Assembly: GCF_016887565.1 (NCBI RefSeq)
Contig: NZ_CP069396.1
Coordinates: 3,313,001-3,377,000 of the forward strand
Origin: Archangium violaceum
GTDB taxonomy: Bacteria; Myxococcota; Myxococcia; Myxococcales; Myxococcaceae
Direction: 5' to 3'
Length of the DNA stretch: 64,000 nt
The translations under genes were made by a program, and so were the position numbers. Position 1 is the stretch's first letter; every line of letters starts with the position of its first letter. Under the pieces are notes generated by a model. That model saw only the letters and a program-made list of their open reading frames with translations, searched no databases and was not told the origin of the DNA. Of the stretch, positions 35,228 to 43,410 are shown one piece after another.

Positions 35228-35705
35228 TTCTTGGCCTGGAGGCCGTAATGGGGCAGACGGATTCCAAGAAGAAGCTCGGGCGCTTCGCTGCCGACTGCCG
35301 ACAATGAAGCACATGGAGGAGCAACCCAGGCCAAGAAGGCTGCGCGCCCGTTGCTTCTTCTTCTCCTCCTGCCTCGCCTCTTCCGGCCCTGACTCGGGAC
35401 CCGCTTGAGGGAGAACCTTCAGGCCCACCATCTGCGCCGCGCTCGGCATCACGCTCAGCGGTTGAGCGTCCCGTCACCCCGGCCCCGCTCCGCTCGGGAA
35501 CAGCTTGAGCCTGCCCCAGTAGACCGGACGATGGCCAGGAGGAAGAACCTACCTGGACCGGCACGGCAACACCCGTTGGCAACTGGAGCGGATACACAAC
35601 GTGAGGCCCTCGCCGAGCTGGTGGCCCGCTTCCTCGCCCACCTTCCTCATCACGCCCGCCCAGGATGCGACGCCGGGCCTCAAGCTCCTCCCTGCCAGTC
35701 CCGAG
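35228..35705. other. Gene-free stretch with an IS91 relic
   Basis: About 35336-35412 encodes, on the minus strand, LPQAGPESGPEEARQEEKKK, a diverged IS91 transposase piece ending at the recurrent CTTGAGGGA breakpoint. The rest (35413-35705) shows no recognisable gene on either strand. Confidence 0.45.
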
Positions 35706-36962
35706 TCAGAAGCAGGAGTCCTCCGGGCGCAGGTGCTCACGAGTGAGTGGCAGCCCGGAGGGGGCAACTCCCTGCTTCAACAGCAACGTCTGATAGACGC
35801 GAAGCCCGCTCCGCTGGAACTCCCGCGCGAAGCCAGCGAGGTAGGCCCGGAAGGCGCGGTAGCGGCGAGCCCCCACGAGCTGCTCCACACGCTCCGCGTT
35901 CCGCTCCAGCCGGTGCAGCCAATGGCGAAGGGTGTAGAGGTAATGATCACTCAGGCTCTCGACATCGCGGATATCGAACCCGGCGCTCTCCACGTTCGAC
36001 AGCATCGTCCCTAGTGAAGACAAACCGGCCTCCGGAAAGATGAATTCCTGGATGAACTCCCCATGGCCGCGGAAATTCGCCAATGGTGAGCAGACAATTC
36101 CCTGGTTGAGGAACAGCCCGCCTTGTCGAAGCAGGGACGAGACCCTCTGGAAGAAGTCCTGCTGGAATGACTCGCCGACATGCTCGACGACCCCGACCGC
36201 CGCGATCTTGTCAAACCGCCCTGGCCCATCAAGGTCACGGAAGTCCTGGACCTTGATGTGGCAACGATCCGAGACGCCATGCTCCGCCGCCAGCTGCCTG
36301 GCGCGAGCCGCCTGGAGCTCGCTCAGAGTCGTCCCAAGGACCTCCGCACCATAGTGCTTCGCAGCGTACACGGAAAACGCCCCCCAGCCACACCCCAGGT
36401 CGAGGAGCCGATCGCCGGGACGCAGGAGCAGCTTGCGGCAGATGTGGTCCAATTTTCGCACCTGAGCGCTCTCAAGACTCTCGTCTGGAGAGCTGAAGTA
36501 GGCGCAGGTGTAGAGCAACTTGTCATCGAGCCAGAGCCGCCAGAATTCGAGCGGCAGGTCATAGTGATAGTTCACGGCCTCGCGGGTGCGCTCCTTGGAG
36601 GCGGCAAGCTCCCGCAGCGGAAGCCTGGCACTGCCGTCCTGGAGTGGTCCTCGCGGTTGGACCAACAGGCGCTCGATGCAACCAATCGCCGCCTCCATGT
36701 TGCCCTCGACGTCCAGGTCACCTTCGACATACGCCTGTCCGAGTGCGCGCACGTCCCGTAGGCGCAGCGTCCGCGAAGCGGCTTGTGCATCCTTGAAGAC
36801 AAGCGTGAAATGGTGCTGCTGCCCGGGACTGGGCTCCAGGAGGGTATCCATCCCCAGTCTCACTGCGAAGTCCCGTGGGCCCCCTAGCGCAAGCAACGTA
36901 TCAAGGGCGGCGCGCAACTGGGCATCTCCATGAAACTCGGTCATGGACTGGGTGGAATCCAT
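35706..36962 (-). CDS. Cyclopropane-fatty-acid-synthase-family methyltransferase
   Basis: 418 residues. The family transfers a methylene or methyl from SAM onto unsaturated acyl chains of phospholipids or related lipids. The N-terminal domain (about 1-120) is CFA-type. AVNYHYDLPLEFWRLWLDDK then LLYTCAYF is the family hallmark. The SAM-binding loop is LLDLGCGWGAFSVYAAKHYG (186-205), followed by VGVVEHVGESF. AGGAGGAAGCG precedes ATG 36962. It is the last gene of the kinase-NACHT operon, 37 bp after the acyl-CoA dehydrogenase stop. The exact lipid substrate is unknown. Confidence 0.9.
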   Translation of the reverse strand: MDSTQSMTEFHGDAQLRAALDTLLALGGPRDFAVRLGMDTLLEPSPGQQHHFTLVFKDAQAASRTLRLRDVRALGQAYVEGDLDVEGNMEAAIGCIERLLVQPRGPLQDGSARLPLRELAASKERTREAVNYHYDLPLEFWRLWLDDKLLYTCAYFSSPDESLESAQVRKLDHICRKLLLRPGDRLLDLGCGWGAFSVYAAKHYGAEVLGTTLSELQAARARQLAAEHGVSDRCHIKVQDFRDLDGPGRFDKIAAVGVVEHVGESFQQDFFQRVSSLLRQGGLFLNQGIVCSPLANFRGHGEFIQEFIFPEAGLSSLGTMLSNVESAGFDIRDVESLSDHYLYTLRHWLHRLERNAERVEQLVGARRYRAFRAYLAGFAREFQRSGLRVYQTLLLKQGVAPSGLPLTREHLRPEDSCF

Positions 36963-36999
36963 CGCTTCCTCCTGGAATGTGGACCTTGCCGGGCGAGCA

Positions 37000-38169
37000 T
37001 CACGCCTGCCGGACCTGCCCGTAGCCTCGCGTCTTGGCGATAATCTCGTTCATGATCTCGCTCGTGCCACCCCCAATGGGAAGGACGCGTACGTCACGAT
37101 AGAGACGCTCCACGCGTGTCTCGCGCATGTAGCCCATCCCGCCAAAGAGCTGCACGGCTTCGTAACAAACATCCTGCGCCACCTGACTCGAGAAATTCTT
37201 TGCCTCGCAGACCTGCTCGATGACGCTGCCGCCTCTGCGAACATTATCGGCTACGACGTAGTTGAAGCACTTGGCGGCCCGCATCAGCGTGGCCATATGC
37301 GCCAGCTTGTGGCGAACCACCTGAGAGGCCAGCAATGGACCACCAAACGCGGAGCGCTCCTGCGCATAGCGCTCCGCATCGGTCAATGCCACCTCGGCGC
37401 TGGCATGTCCATAGGCAGCGAGGATCAGCCGCTCCATCTGGAAGTTGAGCATCGTGGCCTTGAAGCCGCTGCCCTCGTCGCCCAGCCGGTTTTCAACGGG
37501 GACCTGGCAGTCCTCGAAGGAGAGTGTGGCCGTGTCACTCGCTCGCCACCCCATCTTCTTGAGTGCGCGCGAGATGCTGAACCCCCGCGTGCCCTTCTCC
37601 ACGACGAAGAAAGTGAGTCCCCGGTGCGGCTCGTTGCTGGTGCGGGCCAGGACACAGACGAGATCGGCCCGACTCCCACCGGTGATGAAGGTCTTGGAGC
37701 CGTTGAGCACATAGTGCTCTCCATCTCGAACGGCCCTGGTACGAATCGCCGCGACGTCGGACCCGGCGTGTGGTTCGGTGATGGCGAGCGCGATGAGTTT
37801 CCGCCCCGCCAGCACGGGAGGGATGAAGCGCTGCTTCTGTGCCTCCGTGCCGAGATGGAGGATGGGGGGGAGCGCGATGTCCAGGCTGTTCAGGCTGGCG
37901 AGCACCCCCGTGCACCCGCCCCACATGAGTGCTTCGATCTGCAGCAGCACGTGGAAGACGTCACCTCCCGCACCACCATAGGCTGGGGGAAAGTTCACCC
38001 CGAGGAACCCCGCGGCACCCGCTTTCTCGTAGAGCTCACGAGGAAACCCCTCTTCCTCATCCCACTGAAACGCATGGGGCGCTATCTCCGCCTCCGCGAA
38101 CTTTCGGCAGTTCGCGTAGAACTGGCGATGGGTGTCTTCGAGAAAGGAGTCCAATAAAACGTCCGACAT
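37000..38169 (-). CDS. Acyl-CoA dehydrogenase
   Basis: 389 residues from ATG 38169 (GAGGCGG upstream). A flavoenzyme that makes the alpha,beta-double bond in acyl-CoA or acyl-carrier thioesters. Signatures are AITEPHAGSDVAAIRTRAVR, NGSKTFITGGSRADL, QLFGGMGYMRETRVERLYRD and GTSEIMNEII. The catalytic Glu of short-chain types (YEGTSE) is Gly here (IGGGTSE), but MERLILAAYG carries a Glu at the position used by isovaleryl- and long-chain enzymes, so activity is plausible. It sits 25 bp after the kinase-NACHT gene and 37 bp before the methyltransferase. Confidence 0.92.
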   Translation of the reverse strand: MSDVLLDSFLEDTHRQFYANCRKFAEAEIAPHAFQWDEEEGFPRELYEKAGAAGFLGVNFPPAYGGAGGDVFHVLLQIEALMWGGCTGVLASLNSLDIALPPILHLGTEAQKQRFIPPVLAGRKLIALAITEPHAGSDVAAIRTRAVRDGEHYVLNGSKTFITGGSRADLVCVLARTSNEPHRGLTFFVVEKGTRGFSISRALKKMGWRASDTATLSFEDCQVPVENRLGDEGSGFKATMLNFQMERLILAAYGHASAEVALTDAERYAQERSAFGGPLLASQVVRHKLAHMATLMRAAKCFNYVVADNVRRGGSVIEQVCEAKNFSSQVAQDVCYEAVQLFGGMGYMRETRVERLYRDVRVLPIGGGTSEIMNEIIAKTRGYGQVRQA

Positions 38170-38194
38170 GTCCGCCTCGTGCCTGGCTTTCCTC

Positions 38195-41100
38195 TCAATG
38201 TTCCCTGCCAGCGTGAAGCTGTTGGCAGGTGCGGTAGAGTTCCGCCACCTCTGGGACCAGCTCGTACCCCATGAGTACCCGGCCAATTTTTTCACCCGGG
38301 TCGAGGATTGCTGGTAGCTCCCTCGCTACGTCCACGATGTGAGCACCGTACCTGCGGGCCACTACCAGGCAATACAGATAGTGGACCACCGAGATCGGCC
38401 GGTGCGGATCCTCGAGCGCTATATACTGGGCTTGCAGGAACGCGGCTTGAATGGAACGGTGCTCGGGAAGGAGCCGTGCGCCCTCCTCCGTCTGCGTACA
38501 CATCATCAGCAGGGCCTCCCGCTGAGCGTCCTCTTGCATACCCAGCCGGGGCCAGGGGACGTTGGGGGGACGTGTCCCGAATCGCTGAGCATAGGCCTTC
38601 GCGTAACACCAGACGATGCTCGCGAGCACCGGACTGACCGCGACCCCAGGCTTCGGGGAGAGGTAGGTGTCGAAGACGGGCAGCAACTGCATGCGCAGAT
38701 CTTGAGCCGACGAGTCGTCATCGCGTAACGCGCGGTAGCCGAGTCCGTTCAGGGCAATGCATCGGGCTACAGGTGTCCATTCGTCGAGCGAGTTGACGAG
38801 GAGCTCGATGGCGGGGCCGTCCATCGGGACGCGAGAGCTGGTCATCAGTGCACAGAAATTGGCCGTGATCAGGTGGGAGCGGGTCTCCTTCGCCTGCTGG
38901 AGTACCTTCCGCACCAGCTCTCTCTGGACCTGCTTGCCTTCCCCACAGAGCAGCTCGCCCGCGGTCTTGCACATCCGCGGCGTGTAGCCGATGTGCCGCA
39001 GCTCGTTTACGAACCCGGTACTGATGCACTGCGCGAGGTAGCGCGCGGCGAGGAAGTCTTGCCACTCGCGATGCATAAACCTGGCCCGATCGTGCCCGGT
39101 GGGGATGAAGACGCTGCGGCTGAACAACGCCCGGCAGGTCCTCTCCTGGAGGACCAGCCGGAAGCCCTGGAGCTGCACGGACAGGGATTCGTTGGACGTA
39201 CTGCGGATGTACTCGCTCCACCGCTGGCAAACGCGCTGCGCCTCATCCCTCAGTGCGCCAATGGACATTTCGCCATGGAGCCCCATATAGAAGATGGAGC
39301 CCACCAGGGTGAGAGCATCCAGCCACTGCTCGACATCGGTGAGTTGATAGCCGTCGCCGGGCAGCTCGTTGAGATGGCTCTTCTCGATGATGGCCAGCAG
39401 AACCTGCCGTATGATCTCCGCCTGGGTCGGTGTCGAGCGTTCGTCGACGAGCCGGGACGCGCGCTGCCCGAGCCACGCCAGAACGAGAGGGGTCAGGAGC
39501 AGTTTTCGCGCGCCTGGATTCTGGATGTGCTTGAGCACGCTCCCCACGCCGGGAAAGCGCTCGCAGGCTTGTTCGACGGTGAGCGGAAGGATCTCCAGGA
39601 TGTGGTCTGTATCACTGGCAAGCGCACGCAGCCCAGGCTGGCTGCTACGGACGCCCAGGACGAAAGACAGCCCCGCATTGTCCGCGAACTCGCGGGACAG
39701 CCAGTGGAGCATCTCCCGGATGTCCGAGATACCAAGGGCCTGGTTGTTGGCGAGGAATTCGTCGACCCCGTCGAACAGGAGGGCCGTGGGAAGCGTGGCG
39801 AGCCGCCGCTCCAGCCACTCGGGTCCGACCGCTCCCGGGAAGGTCAGCTGGTTGCTCACCCATTCGCACCATCGCTGGCTCAGAACGTTGAACAAGAGCT
39901 GCCCCCGCTTCACCGAATCCACCGCGAGGATGGTACGGATCTCCTCGGGACTCAGGCTCTCCTGTTGCATCGGAAGGATGAGCGGCAGGATGTGGCTTGC
40001 CTTCAAGTCTTGTAGGAACTCGAGTGCCAGCCGGCGTCCCACCGCTCTGAAGGTGATCGACTTGCCAACGCCCGCATTTCCGGTCACCACGATTCGGGGA
40101 GGCACGCTTGCTCGTGTCCGGATGAGCTTCAACAACCGCTCGCACACCTCCTGTTGTGTTCCGGAGATGGCGTAGTCGACGGTGGGCGGCGTGCCGTCCC
40201 GGGTGTCTCGTCCCCTCTCCGTCTCCATCTCCCCGATGAGCGTCTGGATGTGTACCGCGCGATCCAGGTCGAAGCATCGAGCAATGACCTCCGATGCCAC
40301 CACCAGATCCGATTGCGCCATATAGGCGGGAAAGCTCACCGTATTGCAGATGGCATCCAGCAGGCTCTCCATCGGCGTCAAGGGTCGGACGTCGCTCTCG
40401 GACAACCCACTGGGAGGCCGTCTCCGCAAGTGCTCCTGCAGGTTGAGCACCTCGAGAGTGGGCCAAGGCAGCCGTGCCTGCTCCATCGCCTGGGCCCACT
40501 GCGTGTACTCCGTTTCGAGCACCCGCAGGTACCTGCGCCGCGCGGTGGCGCCAGGCGAGGGCACCGCCGATGGAGCGCCAGGGCCAGCCGGCTCCCTGGA
40601 GTTGGGTTCCGCCACGTCGACGAGCTGCCGTGCCCAGGATGAAACGAGCTTGCGCAAGTCGATGGGGCCTCCGTCCACACGTAATGCCTCCAGCAACCCA
40701 GCACAGTCGCGCCGGAGCATCGTCTTCGTCACGATGCAGCCCAGACCCTTGGTGATGAAGAGGAGGTTCACGCCGTGAGGAAACGCGGTCCGAAGCGTGT
40801 CGCGCAACTGGTCCGCTGCCGTCTCGATGTCCCGGCGCCGCGCAGCGCGCAACGCGGAGCGCACGAAGAGAATGTCCGTCTCGACTCCCAACCGGCGGAG
40901 CAACAACTCTGGCAGTTGGCTCCAATCATCCGCCTCGGAAGCGGCCAGCATGAATACAATGGCGAACCGGGAAATCTGGACGGCCCCCGGTGAAGGCTGT
41001 GCATGGTGGTAGAGGAGAGATCCATCTCCCGAGGAGGACCAGAATGGCTGCTGTGCCAGGGCGCCAGGATCGGACTCCATCCCCTGGACCTGCGGGGTTA

Positions 41101-42220
41101 CGAACGCGGGAGTCGCGGACACTCGGGAGACCTCGAGGCGGCCCGAGAACGGACGCTCGCCATCGGAACGCATCCGCCGCAGGAGCTTCTCGAGCTGGAA
41201 TGCGAGTTCGTCTGCCGTCTGGTATCGCTTGCTCCGGTCCTTGCTCATGGAACGGAGCACCACCTGGGAGAGGCTGGCCGGCAGGTCTGGACGGGAGATG
41301 CTCAACTGGGGGGACGGCGCGTCGGAGAGGACCTGATCCCGGACGGAGGCGACATCCGAGCTGGAGAAAGGAAGCCGCCCCGCCAGCATCTGGTACAGGA
41401 TGACGCCCAGGCTCCATATGTCGGTACGCGCATCCACCGGCTCTCCCCGCCACTGCTCGGGAGCCATATAGACTGCTGTTCCCGCGATTGGCAGAACAGG
41501 CGGCCCGACGCTCCGCCCTCTGTCCTGCGGAACGTGTGAGCTCCCAGAAGGGGCTTGGGCCAGGAGGGCCAGACCAAAGTCGAGAATCTTCACCGGCTCA
41601 TGGTCGGGCAGGAAGATGTTCTGGGGCTTGAGGTCGCGGTGGAACACCCCCTGCTGGTGAGCGTGCACCAGCCCTTTTGCCACCTGTAACGCGATGTCGA
41701 GCGCGTCCGTTGCCGGGAGCTGCCGCTTCCGCCGTGCGTTCAGGAGCTCCCAGAGCGAATGGCCCTGAAGGTACTCCATGACGATGAAGGGCGGGTCGTG
41801 TGAGTCGTCGAACTCGAAGATCTGAACGATGTTGCCGTGCCTCAGACGAGCAATGGCCCGGGCTTCGTGATGAAAGAGCGCCTTGAGCTCTTGTGAGGAC
41901 AGGCCGCCGAAAGGCACGAAGAACTTGATCGCCACGTCACGGAAGAGCTTCGAGTCCCTTGCGCGGAAGACCCTTCCCATCCCTCCAGCGCCGATCTCCT
42001 CCAGCAGTTCGAACTTACCACCGAGACCCACTCGCGCTGGCAGCTTCTCATGGACAGGGGGCGGTTGTACTCCGGTTGCCGGCGATGCGACGGCCTTGAG
42101 CAAGGAATCCTCGATGCTGGAGGACACATCGCGCTCGTCCAAGCCCCTCACCTTGATGGGAATGCCCTCGGTCGAAGGAGACTCACCGACGGGCTCCCGC
42201 TCCTCATACGGATCCGGCAT
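38195..42220 (-). CDS. Ser/Thr protein kinase fused to a NACHT/STAND ATPase
   Basis: 1341 residues. The Hanks-type kinase (about 70-345) has every key motif: GAGGMG (77-82), K99 in VAIKF, HRDLKPQN (194-201), DFG (214-216) and MAPEQ. Residues 415-500 resemble a Ser-hydrolase core, but the nucleophile position reads FITKGLGCIV, so it is degenerate. The NACHT-type NTPase has P-loop GNAGVGKS (714-721) and Walker B LLFDGVDEF (814-822), and a long alpha-helical C-terminus follows. Such tripartite STAND proteins act as sensors or switches in signalling, cell death and phage defence. ATG 42220 has AGGGAG 7 nt before; ATG 42253 or TTG 42256 are alternatives. It is the first gene of a three-gene operon. 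Confidence 0.9.
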   Translation of the reverse strand: MPDPYEEREPVGESPSTEGIPIKVRGLDERDVSSSIEDSLLKAVASPATGVQPPPVHEKLPARVGLGGKFELLEEIGAGGMGRVFRARDSKLFRDVAIKFFVPFGGLSSQELKALFHHEARAIARLRHGNIVQIFEFDDSHDPPFIVMEYLQGHSLWELLNARRKRQLPATDALDIALQVAKGLVHAHQQGVFHRDLKPQNIFLPDHEPVKILDFGLALLAQAPSGSSHVPQDRGRSVGPPVLPIAGTAVYMAPEQWRGEPVDARTDIWSLGVILYQMLAGRLPFSSSDVASVRDQVLSDAPSPQLSISRPDLPASLSQVVLRSMSKDRSKRYQTADELAFQLEKLLRRMRSDGERPFSGRLEVSRVSATPAFVTPQVQGMESDPGALAQQPFWSSSGDGSLLYHHAQPSPGAVQISRFAIVFMLAASEADDWSQLPELLLRRLGVETDILFVRSALRAARRRDIETAADQLRDTLRTAFPHGVNLLFITKGLGCIVTKTMLRRDCAGLLEALRVDGGPIDLRKLVSSWARQLVDVAEPNSREPAGPGAPSAVPSPGATARRRYLRVLETEYTQWAQAMEQARLPWPTLEVLNLQEHLRRRPPSGLSESDVRPLTPMESLLDAICNTVSFPAYMAQSDLVVASEVIARCFDLDRAVHIQTLIGEMETERGRDTRDGTPPTVDYAISGTQQEVCERLLKLIRTRASVPPRIVVTGNAGVGKSITFRAVGRRLALEFLQDLKASHILPLILPMQQESLSPEEIRTILAVDSVKRGQLLFNVLSQRWCEWVSNQLTFPGAVGPEWLERRLATLPTALLFDGVDEFLANNQALGISDIREMLHWLSREFADNAGLSFVLGVRSSQPGLRALASDTDHILEILPLTVEQACERFPGVGSVLKHIQNPGARKLLLTPLVLAWLGQRASRLVDERSTPTQAEIIRQVLLAIIEKSHLNELPGDGYQLTDVEQWLDALTLVGSIFYMGLHGEMSIGALRDEAQRVCQRWSEYIRSTSNESLSVQLQGFRLVLQERTCRALFSRSVFIPTGHDRARFMHREWQDFLAARYLAQCISTGFVNELRHIGYTPRMCKTAGELLCGEGKQVQRELVRKVLQQAKETRSHLITANFCALMTSSRVPMDGPAIELLVNSLDEWTPVARCIALNGLGYRALRDDDSSAQDLRMQLLPVFDTYLSPKPGVAVSPVLASIVWCYAKAYAQRFGTRPPNVPWPRLGMQEDAQREALLMMCTQTEEGARLLPEHRSIQAAFLQAQYIALEDPHRPISVVHYLYCLVVARRYGAHIVDVARELPAILDPGEKIGRVLMGYELVPEVAELYRTCQQLHAGREH

Positions 42221-42615
42221 GACCGGGCTCCCTGTGGTTGGCCGGAAATTCATCAAAGTGGCCCGCCCAAACGCCTGCTTGTCGATTCAACGCCCCCTTC
42301 AGGAAAACTTGGGGTTCGTGCCACGCAGCGCGCAACCCATGCAGGAAGAAGGGCAGCCATGCGACTGGCATGCCGCCTCTCCCAGCGTCACACTCTTGAT
42401 GCGAGCACCCACCTGATGCCCCTGGTCTCCTGGTGCAGCGTCCATCGTCTCCCCTCTACGAGAGAGATGAACGAAGGACACCTTGTGATGGGCGGAGGGC
42501 GCGGGAATGCAGCCCCAGCGGAGGGGCAAGCCGGGAGGCCTGGATGAAATCCAGCGTCCAGGCATCTCGGGTTCTTCGAGGGACCCACCCAAGGGCCAGG
42601 CGGCCTTTCAAGGGT

Positions 42616-42653
42616 CAGGAAACCGCCGCTCTATCCAACTGAGCTACGGAACC
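42616..42653 (-). pseudogene. tRNA 5'-half remnant (probably tRNA-Arg)
   Basis: On the minus strand GGTTCCGTAGCTCAGTTGGA then TAGAGCGGCGGTTTCCTGAC gives an acceptor strand, a proper D arm and the first side of an anticodon arm with CCT in the loop. The T arm and complementary acceptor are absent, so it is not a functional tRNA. Confidence 0.55.
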
Positions 42654-42704
42654 GCGAGTGGGACGTGGTTTGTAGCAGGCACCCTGGCTCGCACCGTGAG
42701 CAGC

Positions 42705-43304
42705 TCAGGGAGTGAAGAGGAACCGCGAGGACTGCTTCACCCAGGCCCGTCGCGTCTCGAGCGAACCGAAGTCGAGCCGGATGAACGGATCGAACAGCCT
42801 CGGCATCATCGAGAGCAGCGACAGCGAGGACCAGAGCTGGGTCAACGCCAGCCGCAGCCCGCTCTCCGACAGGTGAGGTGTGACCGGGGCGAGCCGCGAG
42901 GCCAGCTCCCCAAGGAACGTGTTGAGGCGCTGGATGGCGGCGCCGTCGTAGCGCTGATGCACGAGCGCTTCGTGGAAGTGCGCATGCGCGATGCGCGGGT
43001 AGCGCGTCGTGTTGCTCACGATGTCCTCGAGCAGGGTCTCGAACGCCTCGCGAATGCCGAGCCCCTCGGCCCGGAGGCGGTCGAAATCCGCGAGGACGTT
43101 CCCGAACGCCTCCTCCAGCGTCCGCTCGAGCGCCTGCGCCAGCAGCTTCTCCTTACTCCGGAAGTAGTAGCTGATCGCCGCGCTGTTCACCTGCGCCTCG
43201 CGGGCGATCTCCCGGATGCCGGTGGCGTCCAGCCCGTCCCGCCCGATGCAGGTGATGGTCGCCGCGAGGATGCGCTCCCGGGTCTCCTGCTCCTTGCTAC
43301 CCAT
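42705..43304 (-). CDS. TetR-family transcriptional repressor
   Basis: 199 residues from ATG 43304. The N-terminal HTH is TRERILAATITCIGRDGLDA, TGIREIAREAQVNSAAISYY and FRSKEKLLAQAL, a textbook TetR head. The C-terminal ligand domain is helical. It is divergent from the hydrolase/outer-membrane gene pair with a 106-bp gap that holds a four-box repeat (43361-43408), almost certainly its operator. It would repress the pair, and perhaps itself, until an unknown ligand binds. Confidence 0.9.
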   Translation of the reverse strand: MGSKEQETRERILAATITCIGRDGLDATGIREIAREAQVNSAAISYYFRSKEKLLAQALERTLEEAFGNVLADFDRLRAEGLGIREAFETLLEDIVSNTTRYPRIAHAHFHEALVHQRYDGAAIQRLNTFLGELASRLAPVTPHLSESGLRLALTQLWSSLSLLSMMPRLFDPFIRLDFGSLETRRAWVKQSSRFLFTP

Positions 43305-43360
43305 CCCTTCAACCCCTTGAAATAACACGTGTTCACGCCGTGCATTTGACACCACGGCCC

Positions 43361-43408
43361 GATTCAATCTATCGATTCAATCAACCGATTGAATCCGGAG
43401 ATTGAATC
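43361..43408. promoter_or_regulatory. Four-box palindromic operator for the TetR regulator
   Basis: The 9-mers GATTCAATC (43361), GATTCAATC (43374), GATTGAATC (43387) and GATTGAATC (43400) are spaced exactly 13 bp apart with 4-bp spacers. The first two are inverted relative to the last two, so the whole 48 bp is a symmetric array. It ends 2 bp before the hydrolase ATG. Confidence 0.8.
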
Positions 43409-43410
43409 CT

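Noticed and set aside
37000-38169. Acyl-CoA dehydrogenase dismissed as inactive because the YEGTSE Glu is Gly
   Set aside because: Other acyl-CoA dehydrogenases place the catalytic Glu elsewhere, and a Glu is present in MERLILAA at that position.
42577-42653. Complete tRNA gene on the minus strand
   Set aside because: No strand complementary to the acceptor GGTTCCG and no proper T arm in the right distance.
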